DNA of 39,461 nt from Bradyrhizobium glycinis. Its GTDB lineage: Bacteria; Pseudomonadota; Alphaproteobacteria; Rhizobiales; Xanthobacteraceae. Under the pieces are notes generated by a model, which saw only the letters and a list, made by a program, of their open reading frames with translations, did not search any database and was not told where the DNA came from. Below, one piece after another: positions 8,645 to 16,645 of this stretch (its first letter is position 1; each line of letters begins with the position of its first letter). Where the stretch lies: the NCBI RefSeq assembly GCF_016031655.1, contig NZ_JACCHQ010000046.1, forward strand, positions 1 through 39,461, in the 5' to 3' direction. The translations under genes were made by a program, and so were the position numbers.

Positions 8645-10606
8645 CTACGCCGCAAACGTCGCCCGATGTTTCTTGCTGTCCAGCAGCGCCATCACCGCGT
8701 CCGCGGCCACTGGCCGGCTGATCAGATAACCCTGCACCTCGTCGCAACTGATCTGCCTGAGATATTCGAGCTGGTCGGCGGTCTCGACGCCCTCCGCGAC
8801 CACGCCGATCTGCAAATCGCGCGCAAGGGAGACCACCGATTTCACGATCGCGGCGCAGTCCGGCTGCACCAGCATGTCGCGGATGAAGGACTGGTCGATC
8901 TTGATGCGGGTGAACGGCAGCTTGCGCAGGTAGGTGAGCGAAGAGAAGCCGGTGCCGAAATCGTCGAGCGCGAGGGTGACGCCGAGCTCCAGCAGCGCGT
9001 TCAGGACCGTCGCTGCCGAGCCGTACTTCGACAGCAGCATCGATTCCGTGATCTCGATCTCGAGCCGATGCGGGGCGATCCTGGCGTCGGCGAGCGCCTG
9101 CACGATGGTCTGGAGGATGGCCGTGTTGTGAAACTGTGCGGCCGAGAAATTCACGGCAACCCTGATCTCTTCCGGCCATTCCGCAACGCTCGCGCAGGCG
9201 CGGCGGATGACCCATTCGCCGATCTCGTGGATCAGCCCGGTCTCCTCCGCGATGGCGATGAACTCGCTCGGCGGCACCAGCCCGCGCGCGGGATGCTGCC
9301 AGCGCAGCAGCGCCTCGAAGCCGGTGATGCGGTTGCTGCCGAGGTCGAGGAACGGCTGGAACACCAGAAACAGCTCGTCGCGCGCGATCGCGCCTGCGAG
9401 GTCCGATTGCAGCGCCTTGCGCTCGCGGGACGACCTGTCGTCGGCTTGTTCGAAGAAGCAGACCGTGCCCGGCCCGGCCTTCTTGGCGCGGTAGAGCGCG
9501 GCATCAGCATTCTTCATGAGGTCGAGCGGCGCGTTGCCGTCGCGCGGCGCCAGCACGATGCCGACGCTGGTCGCGCCGAGGATCCGACGGCCTTCGATCT
9601 GGAACGGTTCGGCGAAGGCCGCGACGAAGCGTTCGGCGATCTCGAGCGCATCCTCAGGCCGCGTCAGATTGGCCATCACCAGCGCGAACTCGTCGCCGCC
9701 GATCCGCGCGACGTGCTCGGCGGCACGCGTGCAGCGTTGCAGGCGGCTTGCGACGTGAACCAGGAATTCGTCCCCGGCGGGGTGGCCGAACTGGTCGTTG
9801 ACCTCCTTGAAGCGGTCGAGATCGAGCAGGAGGACCGCGAATTCCTCGCCCGATAGCGCAAGCCGCTTGAGCGCGGCATCGAGCGTTTCGTTGAAGGCGA
9901 CGCGGTTGGGCAGATGGGTCAGGGGATCCTGCCGCACCGTGCGCTCGGCCTCGATCTGCCGGATGACGCGACGCGCGAACGCGAACGAATTGACGAACAC
10001 GCCGCGCAGAAGGACGCTGCCGTAGACCACGACGAGAAAGGCGATGAGGAGAAAGGCGAGATCGCCGTTCCGGCCGAGGCAGATGGCGATGCCGAGGAAG
10101 ATCGGCGCCGTGAAGGCGATCGCCGCGATCGGAATGGTGGCGAAGGCGAGCGCGCCGCCGGCCAGCATGCCCGCGCACAGGCAGGTGATGACGAGCTGGC
10201 CGCCGGTCGAAGCGTCCGCGAAGAAGGCGACCGGCACGATGCCCCAGGCGGCGCCGAGGACGAAGGCGTTCCGCACCAGCCGGTGCATGGCGCGACGCGA
10301 GACGAATTGCGGCTTGGTGATGCGGCGAGCGGCGTGGGATTGCAGCCCGAACGCGATCGCGCCGCTGGCCACGGCGGCGGCCCAGATCAGCGCAAAAGTC
10401 CTGTCCGGCGACTGCCAAAGCGCGATGGCGAGCACGATGGCGTTGCAGGCGTTGGCGAGCATGATGCCGACCGAATAGCCGAGCACCAGCGACATCTGCT
10501 CGGCGCGGATATGGCCAGCTGTGGCTTCGTCCGTCGCGGGACCGCCAAAGGCCGACAGATCGCCGGCGAACAGCCGCGCGACATAGTTGCTCGTTCGAGT
10601 CCGCAT
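8645..10606 (-). CDS. Membrane-bound GGDEF/EAL c-di-GMP signalling protein
   Basis: A 653-residue protein with about six predicted membrane helices (residues 38-200), then GGDEF and EAL domains. The diguanylate cyclase signature is intact (ARIGGDEF, 303-307), but the inhibitory site has RAAE rather than RxxD. The phosphodiesterase domain is also canonical, with FEALLRW (EAL 431-433), the NFSA block, the ESMLL metal motif and LALDDFGTGFSS with D548/D549. It can therefore potentially both make and degrade c-di-GMP; which activity dominates cannot be read. The integral N-terminal domain has no recognised sensor name here. It converges with vanB and has a 412-bp intergenic region upstream. Confidence 0.92.
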   Translation of the reverse strand: MRTRTSNYVARLFAGDLSAFGGPATDEATAGHIRAEQMSLVLGYSVGIMLANACNAIVLAIALWQSPDRTFALIWAAAVASGAIAFGLQSHAARRITKPQFVSRRAMHRLVRNAFVLGAAWGIVPVAFFADASTGGQLVITCLCAGMLAGGALAFATIPIAAIAFTAPIFLGIAICLGRNGDLAFLLIAFLVVVYGSVLLRGVFVNSFAFARRVIRQIEAERTVRQDPLTHLPNRVAFNETLDAALKRLALSGEEFAVLLLDLDRFKEVNDQFGHPAGDEFLVHVASRLQRCTRAAEHVARIGGDEFALVMANLTRPEDALEIAERFVAAFAEPFQIEGRRILGATSVGIVLAPRDGNAPLDLMKNADAALYRAKKAGPGTVCFFEQADDRSSRERKALQSDLAGAIARDELFLVFQPFLDLGSNRITGFEALLRWQHPARGLVPPSEFIAIAEETGLIHEIGEWVIRRACASVAEWPEEIRVAVNFSAAQFHNTAILQTIVQALADARIAPHRLEIEITESMLLSKYGSAATVLNALLELGVTLALDDFGTGFSSLTYLRKLPFTRIKIDQSFIRDMLVQPDCAAIVKSVVSLARDLQIGVVAEGVETADQLEYLRQISCDEVQGYLISRPVAADAVMALLDSKKHRATFAA

Positions 10607-11018
10607 TCCGGAGCCTGCAGCATGAGCCGTTGGTCCGGCTCGATCGGGAGAATTCGCTGCAAACCTTTGACGAACTATGAATTATCCTTAGCTGCGGTGC
10701 TCGCCGTGAGCACTTCTGCGTGTTCGATGGAGAATATCGATAACAAATGGATACAAATTCGGGGCTTCGGATTACGGCTGTAACGAGAGCGGCTGTAACG
10801 AGAGCCGGGCGCGCCCCACCAGTTTGCCGTCATGCCCCGGCTTGCCGCCTCCGCTAAAGCTTCGGCGGCCGAGCACCCTCGTGTCCCCGGCATAGCCTTG
10901 GCGAAGACGGGACCGGGGCATCCAGTAGGCCGCGGCCTATCGAGGAATCACAACCGTCTCTGGAATAGTTGATTGCCCAGTCAAGCCGGGCAATGACACC
11001 TGTGTTGGAGAGACGTCG
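10607..11018. other. Gene-free intergenic stretch with a 15-bp tandem duplication and degenerate repeat
   Basis: No convincing gene is seen. The part next to the GGDEF/EAL start (10607-10760) is relatively AT-rich and should hold its promoter, though no clear boxes stand out. CGGCTGTAACGAGAG is duplicated in exact tandem at 10775-10789 and 10790-10804. The rest is dominated by a degenerate inverted-repeat element (10828-10998). Confidence 0.6.
10828..10998. repeat. Degenerate interspersed repeat (GTCATGCCCCGG ... GGGCAATGAC family)
   Basis: It starts with GTCATGCCCCGGC and ends with AAGCCGGGCAATGAC, resembling the well-preserved element at 26129. Internal pieces ATGCCCCGG/CCGGGGCAT (10832 and about 10912) and ATTGCCC/GGGCAAT (near 10972-10996) form separate stems. 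The middle has diverged or been expanded. No coding capacity is seen. Confidence 0.55.
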
Positions 11019-11384
11019 TCATCGCCCCAATTGCTTCGGATCGTAGTAGAACCGCTCCTCCACCAGCTTATCGCCTCGCCAGGTCTGCCACGCGATCTCC
11101 TCCAGCGTCCGCGTCGCGCCCTCGGCGTTGGTGAAGGAGAATTTCCAGCGGCTGGCGACAACGTCGCCATCGATCAGGCTCGGGCCGAGGCGCACGGCCG
11201 TGACCTTCTTGAACGCCGCCAGCACGCCGCGCTCCTTGTCCGCGAGCTTGTCGCGCCCGACCACGGGTGCGGCAAGGTTCTCATAGGTCGCTGCGTCCGG
11301 GGTGTAGTAGTCGAGGATCGCGCCGACGAAGTCACCGTCCTCCAAGCGCTTGGCAAAGGCTTCGACGACCTCACGGCTCGGCAT
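11019..11384 (-). CDS. NTF2/SnoaL-like fold protein (nuclear transport factor 2 family)
   Basis: A 121-residue single-domain protein with the helical start REVVEAFAKRLEDGDFVGAILDYYTPDAATYEN and later strands EEIAWQTWRGDKLVEERFYYDPKQLGR, typical of SnoaL-like polyketide-cyclase or isomerase-fold proteins. The substrate is unknown. The ATG at 11384 lies about 30 bases after a predicted start of transcription. Its promoter is covered by two palindromic operators, so it should be tightly repressed, plausibly by the TetR protein encoded divergently 300 bp away. No signal peptide or membrane segment is present. Confidence 0.8.
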   Translation of the reverse strand: MPSREVVEAFAKRLEDGDFVGAILDYYTPDAATYENLAAPVVGRDKLADKERGVLAAFKKVTAVRLGPSLIDGDVVASRWKFSFTNAEGATRTLEEIAWQTWRGDKLVEERFYYDPKQLGR

Positions 11385-11403
11385 GGCGACCTCACAAGCT
11401 AAA

Positions 11404-11448
11404 ACCGACTGATAGTCGGTAAATACCGACCGATAGTCGAAAAGTCAA
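11404..11448 (-). promoter_or_regulatory. Promoter of the SnoaL-like gene with two tandem palindromic operators
   Basis: Reading leftwards, TTGACT (complement of 11443-11448) and TATTTA (complement of 11420-11425) are 17 bp apart. Operator 1 (11404-11420), ACCGACTGATAGTCGGT, is a perfect palindrome with a 3-bp centre lying over the expected start point. Operator 2 (11425-11440) keeps the core CGAC-N5-GTCG and fills the spacer between -35 and -10. The cores lie 21 bp apart, two helical turns. This layout is classic for TetR-family repression. Confidence 0.72.
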
Positions 11449-11466
11449 CTGGCCGCCTTTCTTCCC

Positions 11467-11611
11467 TTCTCCCCTTGTGGGAGAAGGTGGCGCGAAGCGC
11501 CGGATGAGGGGTTTCTCTCGGCGAATCCAACTGGCATTTGGATCCGCGGAGAGAACCCCTCACCCGGCTCGCCGCTTGCGCGGCAAGCCACCCTCTCCCA
11601 CAAGGGGAGAG
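11467..11611. repeat. Long interspersed inverted repeat (CTTCTCCCCTTGTGGGAG family)
   Basis: An imperfect palindrome of about 145 bp. The left arm has TTCTCCCCTTGTGGGAGAAG and GATGAGGGGTTTCTCTC. The right arm has GAGAGAACCCCTCACC and CTCTCCCACAAGGGGAGAG. Unlike the others it lies between two divergent genes, separating the operator pair from the tetR start. It carries no coding sequence. Confidence 0.82.
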
Positions 11612-11687
11612 GGTGCAGCGTCAGCGCGGCGCACCGCGTTCAACCCACTTGCTGGCCGACTGTCGCGAATTCGACTAGACAAGACCC

Positions 11688-12278
11688 ATGGCCAAACAGG
11701 CGGAGCGGCGGGCGACGACATCGGAGGCGATCCTGACGGCGGCGCGGCGCCTGTTCGGGACCCATGGCTTTGCCGCCACCACCATGGACGACATTGCGGA
11801 AGGCGCCTCCGTCGCCAAGGGCGCGGTCTATCATCACTTCAAGACCAAGGAGGCGGTGTTCGAGGCCGTGTTCGACCAGGTCTCGCGCGACCTCGTCGCC
11901 GAGATCGACCGCACGGCACGCACTGAAAAGGACGCGCTCGCCGCCATGGTCGCCGGCACCCAGCATTATTTCGCCGCGACTGCGAAGGGTCCGACCGGCC
12001 AGATCATCCTACGTGACGGCCCGGCGGTGCTCGGCTGGGAACGCTGGCGCGAGATCGACGCGCAGCACTTTGGCGGCAAGATGCCGCGGGCGCTCTCCGC
12101 CGCGATGGAGGCCGGCCTGATCGCGCGGCAGCCGGTCGAGCCGCTGGCGCGGCTGCTGCTCGGCGCGGTGACGGAAGCCGCGGTGGCCTGCGCCGGACGC
12201 ACCGATATCGCAAGGGCGGGCGCGGAATATGCCCGTGCGTTCAAGTCGCTGGTGGAAGCGCTGCGTCTGCCCGCATGA
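11688..12278 (+). CDS. TetR/AcrR family transcriptional regulator
   Basis: A 196-residue repressor. The N-terminal helix-turn-helix spans roughly residues 12-55 (TSEAILTAARRLFGTHGF, TTMDDIAEGASVAKGAVYHHFKTKEAVF), and the C-terminal helices form the ligand-binding and dimer domain. The ATG at 11688 matches the usual short N-terminal tail. It is divergent from the SnoaL-like gene, whose promoter carries two TetR-type palindromes, although a 145-bp repeat lies between. Just before its own start is a weaker GTCG-N6-CGAC dyad (about 11664-11677), so autoregulation is possible but unsupported. It may alternatively regulate the GMC oxidoreductase 53 bp downstream. Confidence 0.9.
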   Translation: MAKQAERRATTSEAILTAARRLFGTHGFAATTMDDIAEGASVAKGAVYHHFKTKEAVFEAVFDQVSRDLVAEIDRTARTEKDALAAMVAGTQHYFAATAKGPTGQIILRDGPAVLGWERWREIDAQHFGGKMPRALSAAMEAGLIARQPVEPLARLLLGAVTEAAVACAGRTDIARAGAEYARAFKSLVEALRLPA

Positions 12279-12331
12279 TTGTGGTAGTGACGAACCGGAA
12301 ACGCCCGCTCTAACAAGAAGAACAGTAGCGC

Positions 12332-13957
12332 ATGAATGCAAATTCTGCCCTCGCACCCACTGATCCCGAATACGACTACATCATCGTCGGCGCCGGCTCT
12401 GCCGGCTGCGTGCTTGCCAACAGGCTCACTGCGACCGGCAAGTACAGCGTGCTGCTGCTCGAGGCCGGCCCGAAGGATTCCAACATCTGGATCCACGTCC
12501 CGCTCGGCTACGGCAAGCTGTTCAAGGAAAAGAGCGTCAACTGGATGTACCAGACCGAGCCGGAGCCCGAGCTGAAGGGGCGCCAGGTGTTCCAGCCGCG
12601 CGGCAAGACCCTGGGCGGATCGAGCTCGATCAACGGCCTGCTCTATGTCCGCGGCCAGCACGAGGACTACGACCGCTGGCGCCAGCTCGGCAACACCGGG
12701 TGGGGTTATGACGACGTGCTGCCTTATTTCAAGAAGGCCGAGAACCAGTCGCGCGGTGCGGACCAGTATCACGGCACCGGTGGGCCGCTGCCGGTCTCCG
12801 ACATAATAGTGACCGATCCGTTGTCGAAAGCCTTCATCGATGCCGCAGTGCAGACCGGTCTGCCCTACAACCCCGACTTCAACGGCGCGACACAGGAAGG
12901 CGTCGGCCTGTTCCAGACCACGACGCGCAATGGCCGTCGCGCCTCCACTTCGGTCGCCTATCTCGGTCCCGCGAAGACGCGCAGCAACCTCAAGATCGAG
13001 ACCTCCGCACACGCTCAGCGCATCCTGTTCGAAGAGCGCCGAGCGGTCGGCGTCGAATACCGGCAAGGCGCAGCATTGCGCCGCGCCCGCGCCCGCAAGG
13101 AGGTCGTGCTGTCGAGCGGCGCCTACAATTCGCCGCAGCTGCTCCAGCTCTCCGGCGTCGGCCCCGGCGATCTCCTGCGCCGGCACGGCATCGATGTGGT
13201 GCTGGACGCGCCGGGCGTCGGTCACGATCTGCAGGATCACATGCAGGTTCGCATCGTCATGCGCTGCTCGCAGAAGATCACGCTCAACGACACCATCAAT
13301 CATCCGCTTCGCCGCACCATGGCCGGCGCACGCTATGCGCTGTTCCGGAAGGGCTGGCTGACGATCGCAGCCGGCACCGCGGGCGCGTTCTTCAAGACCA
13401 GTCCGCGCCTCGCCTCGCCCGACATCCAGGTGCACTTCCTGCCATTTTCGACCGACAAGATGGGTGAGAGGCTGCACGCCTTCTCCGGATTCACCGCCTC
13501 GGTGTGCCAGCTCCGGCCCGAGAGCCGCGGCACCCTGCGCATCAAGAGCGCAGACCCGACCGTGCCGCCGGAGATCCGCATCAATTACATGTCCACCGAG
13601 ACCGACCGCACCACCAACGTCGAAGGCATCAAGATCCTGCGCAAGATATTGAACGCGCCGGCGCTGAAGCCGTTCGTGGTCAGTGAGTACGACCCCGGCG
13701 AGAAGGTATCCACGGATGCCGAGATCCTGGATTATTGCCGCGAGCGGGGCAGCACCATCTACCATCCGACCTCGACCTGTCGTATGGGCAACGACGCGCT
13801 CGCGGTGGTGGATCAGCGGCTGAAGGTGAGGGGGCTCGAAGCCCTGCGCGTCGTCGACGGCTCGATCATGCCCGACCTGGTGTCGGGGAACACCAATGCG
13901 CCGATCATCATGATCGCCGAAAAGGCCTCCGACATGATATTGGAGGATGCGCGATAA
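12332..13957 (+). CDS. GMC-family FAD-dependent oxidoreductase (choline/alcohol dehydrogenase-like)
   Basis: A 541-residue flavoprotein of the glucose-methanol-choline family. The ADP-binding motif IIVGAGSAGCVLANRL starts at residue 17, and the second GMC signature GKTLGGSSSINGLLYVRG is near 104. The C-terminal GMC domain supplies the catalytic pair H478 in YHPTSTCRMG and N522 in SGNTNAP. Such enzymes oxidise primary alcohols or choline-like substrates to aldehydes. No signal peptide is seen. The closest characterised style is AlkJ/choline-dehydrogenase-like; the substrate is not determinable. It follows the TetR gene by 53 bp on the same strand, and the hemC-like gene begins 23 bp after it, so read-through between them is likely. 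Confidence 0.9.
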   Translation: MNANSALAPTDPEYDYIIVGAGSAGCVLANRLTATGKYSVLLLEAGPKDSNIWIHVPLGYGKLFKEKSVNWMYQTEPEPELKGRQVFQPRGKTLGGSSSINGLLYVRGQHEDYDRWRQLGNTGWGYDDVLPYFKKAENQSRGADQYHGTGGPLPVSDIIVTDPLSKAFIDAAVQTGLPYNPDFNGATQEGVGLFQTTTRNGRRASTSVAYLGPAKTRSNLKIETSAHAQRILFEERRAVGVEYRQGAALRRARARKEVVLSSGAYNSPQLLQLSGVGPGDLLRRHGIDVVLDAPGVGHDLQDHMQVRIVMRCSQKITLNDTINHPLRRTMAGARYALFRKGWLTIAAGTAGAFFKTSPRLASPDIQVHFLPFSTDKMGERLHAFSGFTASVCQLRPESRGTLRIKSADPTVPPEIRINYMSTETDRTTNVEGIKILRKILNAPALKPFVVSEYDPGEKVSTDAEILDYCRERGSTIYHPTSTCRMGNDALAVVDQRLKVRGLEALRVVDGSIMPDLVSGNTNAPIIMIAEKASDMILEDAR

Positions 13958-13980
13958 TTCGCCCTGAAAGGACGTTCGAC

Positions 13981-14961
13981 TTGGCTACTCGCTTTCGGAT
14001 CGGCACACGCAAGAGCGCCATGGCGCTGGCACAGACGGAAGAGATTGGGCGCCGCCTAACCGTCGCCGTGCCCGGTCTCGACGTCGAGATCGTCAAGTTC
14101 GACACCACGGGCGATCTCGACCAGACCAGCAAGCTGTTGCCTCATGGCGGCAAGGGCGGTGCCTTCGTGGCTCAAATCCGCGCCGCCGTGCTGTCGGGTG
14201 AGCTCCAGGCGGCGATGCATTCGCTGAAGGACATGCCGGGCAACGAGGACACACCCGGCCTCGTCATCGGCGCCACGCTGTCGCGCGATCCGCCCGGTGA
14301 CGCGCTGGTGTTGCGAAATGGCGTCACGCTGGAAGCGTTGCGCCAATCGCGCGGTAAGGGTTTTAAGATCGGCACCAACGCCGTCCGTCGTGCCGCCTAT
14401 GCGCGGCGTCTGTTTCCGGAGGTGGAGGTCATCCATTTCCGCGGAGCAGCCGACACACGCGTGCGAAAGCTCGACAACGGCGAGAAGCAGCGGCTGCCCG
14501 ATGGCGGCGCGGTCGGACCGGCCGATGCACTGATCATGGCGCGCTCGGGCCTCACTCGCGTCGGCTTGGCCGGCCGCATTGCCTATGAATTCAGGGCAGC
14601 GGAGATGCTGCCCGCGGCAGGGCAGGGCATCGTTGCCGTCGAATGCGCCGCGCAGGACTGGCAAACGCGACAAATCCTGTCGTCCATCGACGATCCGGCC
14701 GCGCATGCTTGTGCCGACGCCGAGCGCGAGGTGCTGTGGGTGCTCAACGGCCATTGCAATTCGCCTGTGGCGGCATTTTCGACCGTCATTGTCGATCGGC
14801 TGGCGCTGACCGCATCCGTGCTCGACCTCTCCGGCAACACCATCATTGAGGCCGAGGGCTTAGGTTTCGCCAATCGTCCGCGCGAGCTCGGCCGTGCGGT
14901 GGGTCTGGATCTCCTGAAAAAGGGAGCCGCCGAGATCATCGAGCGGAGCCGGCCGCGCTGA
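13981..14961 (+). CDS. hemC: Porphobilinogen deaminase (hydroxymethylbilane synthase), divergent
   Basis: A 326-residue protein that aligns through its length with HemC, which polymerises four porphobilinogens to hydroxymethylbilane. TTG 13981 is the best start: GAAAGGA lies about 8 bases upstream and the protein then opens with RFRIGTRKSAMALAQ, the family N-terminus. The catalytic aspartate is kept (HSLKDMP, Asp84), and a cysteine for the dipyrromethane cofactor is present at 259 in NGHCNSP. Several blocks usually near-invariant are altered: GTSSLRR reads GTNAVRR, RGNVxTR reads RGAADTR, and the GGCxxP cofactor motif reads GHCNSP. It converges with hemE. It is probably functional but may be a second, diverged copy. 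Confidence 0.88.
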   Translation: MATRFRIGTRKSAMALAQTEEIGRRLTVAVPGLDVEIVKFDTTGDLDQTSKLLPHGGKGGAFVAQIRAAVLSGELQAAMHSLKDMPGNEDTPGLVIGATLSRDPPGDALVLRNGVTLEALRQSRGKGFKIGTNAVRRAAYARRLFPEVEVIHFRGAADTRVRKLDNGEKQRLPDGGAVGPADALIMARSGLTRVGLAGRIAYEFRAAEMLPAAGQGIVAVECAAQDWQTRQILSSIDDPAAHACADAEREVLWVLNGHCNSPVAAFSTVIVDRLALTASVLDLSGNTIIEAEGLGFANRPRELGRAVGLDLLKKGAAEIIERSRPR

Positions 14962-14982
14962 GGCGCTTTCCGCTGTCGCCGT

Positions 14983-15063
14983 CGTCATTGCGAGCGCAGC
15001 GAAGCAATCCAGACTGCTACCCGCGGAAAGATTCTGGATTGCTTCGCTGCGCTCGCAATGACG
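14983..15063. repeat. Perfect inverted repeat, 31-bp arms (CGTCATTGCGAGCGCAGCGA family)
   Basis: The left arm (14983-15013) and right arm (15033-15063) are exact reverse complements, separated by 19 bases. It begins CGTCATTGCGAGCGCAGCGA and ends with the complement. This is a widespread type of dispersed palindrome in rhizobial genomes. It sits between convergent hemC and hemE and could terminate both transcripts by forming a strong hairpin. It has no coding content. Confidence 0.92.
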
Positions 15064-15288
15064 GGTGGGGTGAGGAGTCGCAGTCGAACCCGCTCCAGCA
15101 AGCCGCTTGGCACGCTGGTCCTTATCAAAACGGGTCAGTGGCGATGATGCAATTCTGCGCCTGTTTTGCCCGACAAGTCAAAACTGACAGGCGAGTCATG
15201 CCAGTCCACGCTTTTCAAGGGCTTGGCTACTGTGCATGGGGTTGTTTTCGCACTTTTTGTCTTGCCGCGCCCGAAGCACCGAAACAGA

Positions 15289-16323
15289 TCAGCCGCGCAC
15301 GCGCCTGATCATCTGCTCGACATGGGCAATCGGCGTTTCCGGCTGGATGCCGTGGCCGAGATTGAAGATCAGCCGCCCGGCAGCAAAATTGGCCAGCACG
15401 TTGTCGACCGCGCGGTCGAGCGCGGCGCCGCCCGTGATCAGCACCAGCGGATCGAGATTGCCCTGCACCGCGACCCTGCTCTGCACCCGCTCGCGAATGA
15501 AGGCAGGCTCCGCTGTCCAGTCGATGCTGACCGCGTTGACACGGGTTGCCTCGACATAGGCCGGCAGCAGCGCGCCGGCGCCGCGCGGGAAGCCGATGAT
15601 CTTCGCGTCCGGCACCTTGGCTCTCACGCCCTCCACGATGCGCCGCGTCGGCTCGACCGACCAGCGCGCGAACTCCGTGGGCGGCAGCACGCCGGCCCAG
15701 GTGTCGAAGATCTGCAACGCGTCGGCGCCGGCGGCGAGCTGTGCCAGCAGATACTGAATCGAGTTGTCGACCAGCACGTCGATGATCTCTGAAAAAGCTT
15801 CCGGATGCCGGTAGGCCATCATCCGGGCCGGCGCCTGGTCCGGCGTGCCGTGGCCCGCGACCATGTAGGTCGCCACCGTCCACGGCGCGCCGCAGAAGCC
15901 GATCAGCGCGACCTTGGGATCGAGCGCGCCGCGCACGATCCTCAGCGCCTCGAACACCGGCTCGAGCTTGCCGAAATCGGCGCGCGGCGCCAGCGTCGCC
16001 ACCTTGGCCGGATCGTCCAGCGGCTCGAGCCGCGGGCCCTCGCCGACCTCGAACCGCACCTCACGTCCGAGCGCATAGGGGATGACGAGGATGTCGGAGA
16101 AGATGATCGCCGCGTCGAAACCGAACCTTCGGATCGGCTGCAGCGTCACCTCGGCGGCAAGCGCCGGGTTGAAGCAGAGATCGAGGAACCCGCCCGCCTT
16201 GGCGCGCACCTCGCGATATTCGGGCAGGTAGCGCCCGGCCTGGCGCATCATCCACATGGGCGGGACGGCTTGGCGCTGGCCGGAGAGGACGTCGATGAAG
16301 GGTTTCGTCGAAGACTGGGGCAC
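15289..16323 (-). CDS. hemE: Uroporphyrinogen decarboxylase
   Basis: A 344-residue cytosolic enzyme removing four carboxyl groups from uroporphyrinogen III to give coproporphyrinogen III. GTG at 16323 is chosen because AGGA lies 6 bases upstream and the protein then matches the normal family length. The N-terminal signature PPMWMMRQAGRYLPEYR (residues 21-37) is intact, with the substrate-binding RQAGR and the later Asp77 in FSDI. GFCGAPWTVATYM and NLGHGIQPETP near the C-terminus are also family hallmarks. It lies next to hemC, two steps earlier in the pathway, but convergently, so they are not one operon. The hemH and rho neighbours common for hemE in related bacteria are not seen. Confidence 0.95.
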   Translation of the reverse strand: MPQSSTKPFIDVLSGQRQAVPPMWMMRQAGRYLPEYREVRAKAGGFLDLCFNPALAAEVTLQPIRRFGFDAAIIFSDILVIPYALGREVRFEVGEGPRLEPLDDPAKVATLAPRADFGKLEPVFEALRIVRGALDPKVALIGFCGAPWTVATYMVAGHGTPDQAPARMMAYRHPEAFSEIIDVLVDNSIQYLLAQLAAGADALQIFDTWAGVLPPTEFARWSVEPTRRIVEGVRAKVPDAKIIGFPRGAGALLPAYVEATRVNAVSIDWTAEPAFIRERVQSRVAVQGNLDPLVLITGGAALDRAVDNVLANFAAGRLIFNLGHGIQPETPIAHVEQMIRRVRG

Positions 16324-16429
16324 GAATGGTCCTGAAGAGGGTTGTGCCTCCTGATACACCGCCGCGGCCGTCAGCGGAACAGGGGAACCAGCACGATTGG
16401 GCCGCGTTGACGAGCCAATGGAGGAGATC

Positions 16430-16645
16430 ATGGCTGAGACATTCAACCCCGCGCCGCACGACAAGCACGCCGAAGACCTGCGCGAGGCGATCGCTGCCGA
16501 TCGGCAATCCAAGCTCGACGACGGGCTGAGGGACACGTTCCCAGCTTCCGATCCCGTGAGCGCGGCGCAGCCGACGCCCTCGAAGGCCGATGCCGACGCC
16601 GAGCATCCTTCGCTCTGGGCCAAGGTCAAGGCCATTTTCAGCTAG
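16430..16645 (+). CDS. Small acidic protein with FPASDP motif
   Basis: A 71-residue hydrophilic protein with an excellent ribosome binding site (GGAGGA, 16420-16425) before ATG 16430. The middle contains DGLRDTFPASDPVSAAQP. The (S/T)FPASDP motif recurs in many short uncharacterised proteobacterial proteins. The C-terminus ends in an amphipathic, basic SLWAKVKAIFS. There is no signal peptide or membrane segment. Function is unknown. It is divergent from hemE with 106 bp between the starts. Confidence 0.75.
   Translation: MAETFNPAPHDKHAEDLREAIAADRQSKLDDGLRDTFPASDPVSAAQPTPSKADADAEHPSLWAKVKAIFS

Noticed and set aside
11664..11677. GTCG-N6-CGAC dyad before the TetR start as an additional operator
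   Set aside because: Arm order is reversed and spacing differs from the CGAC-N5-GTCG cores of the clear operators; too weak to list as a site.
11966..13765. Open antisense frame of about 599 codons opposite the TetR and GMC genes
   Set aside because: It spans two well-supported genes of the other strand and has no motif or ribosome binding site.
14983..15063. Perfect 31-bp inverted repeat as insertion-sequence ends
   Set aside because: Only 19 bases lie between the arms, no transposase is present and no target duplication was identified; it fits a dispersed palindrome.
15064..15288. Possible small gene between the inverted repeat and hemE
   Set aside because: Short frames exist but lack a ribosome binding site, domain or signal and run into hemE; I see nothing convincing here.
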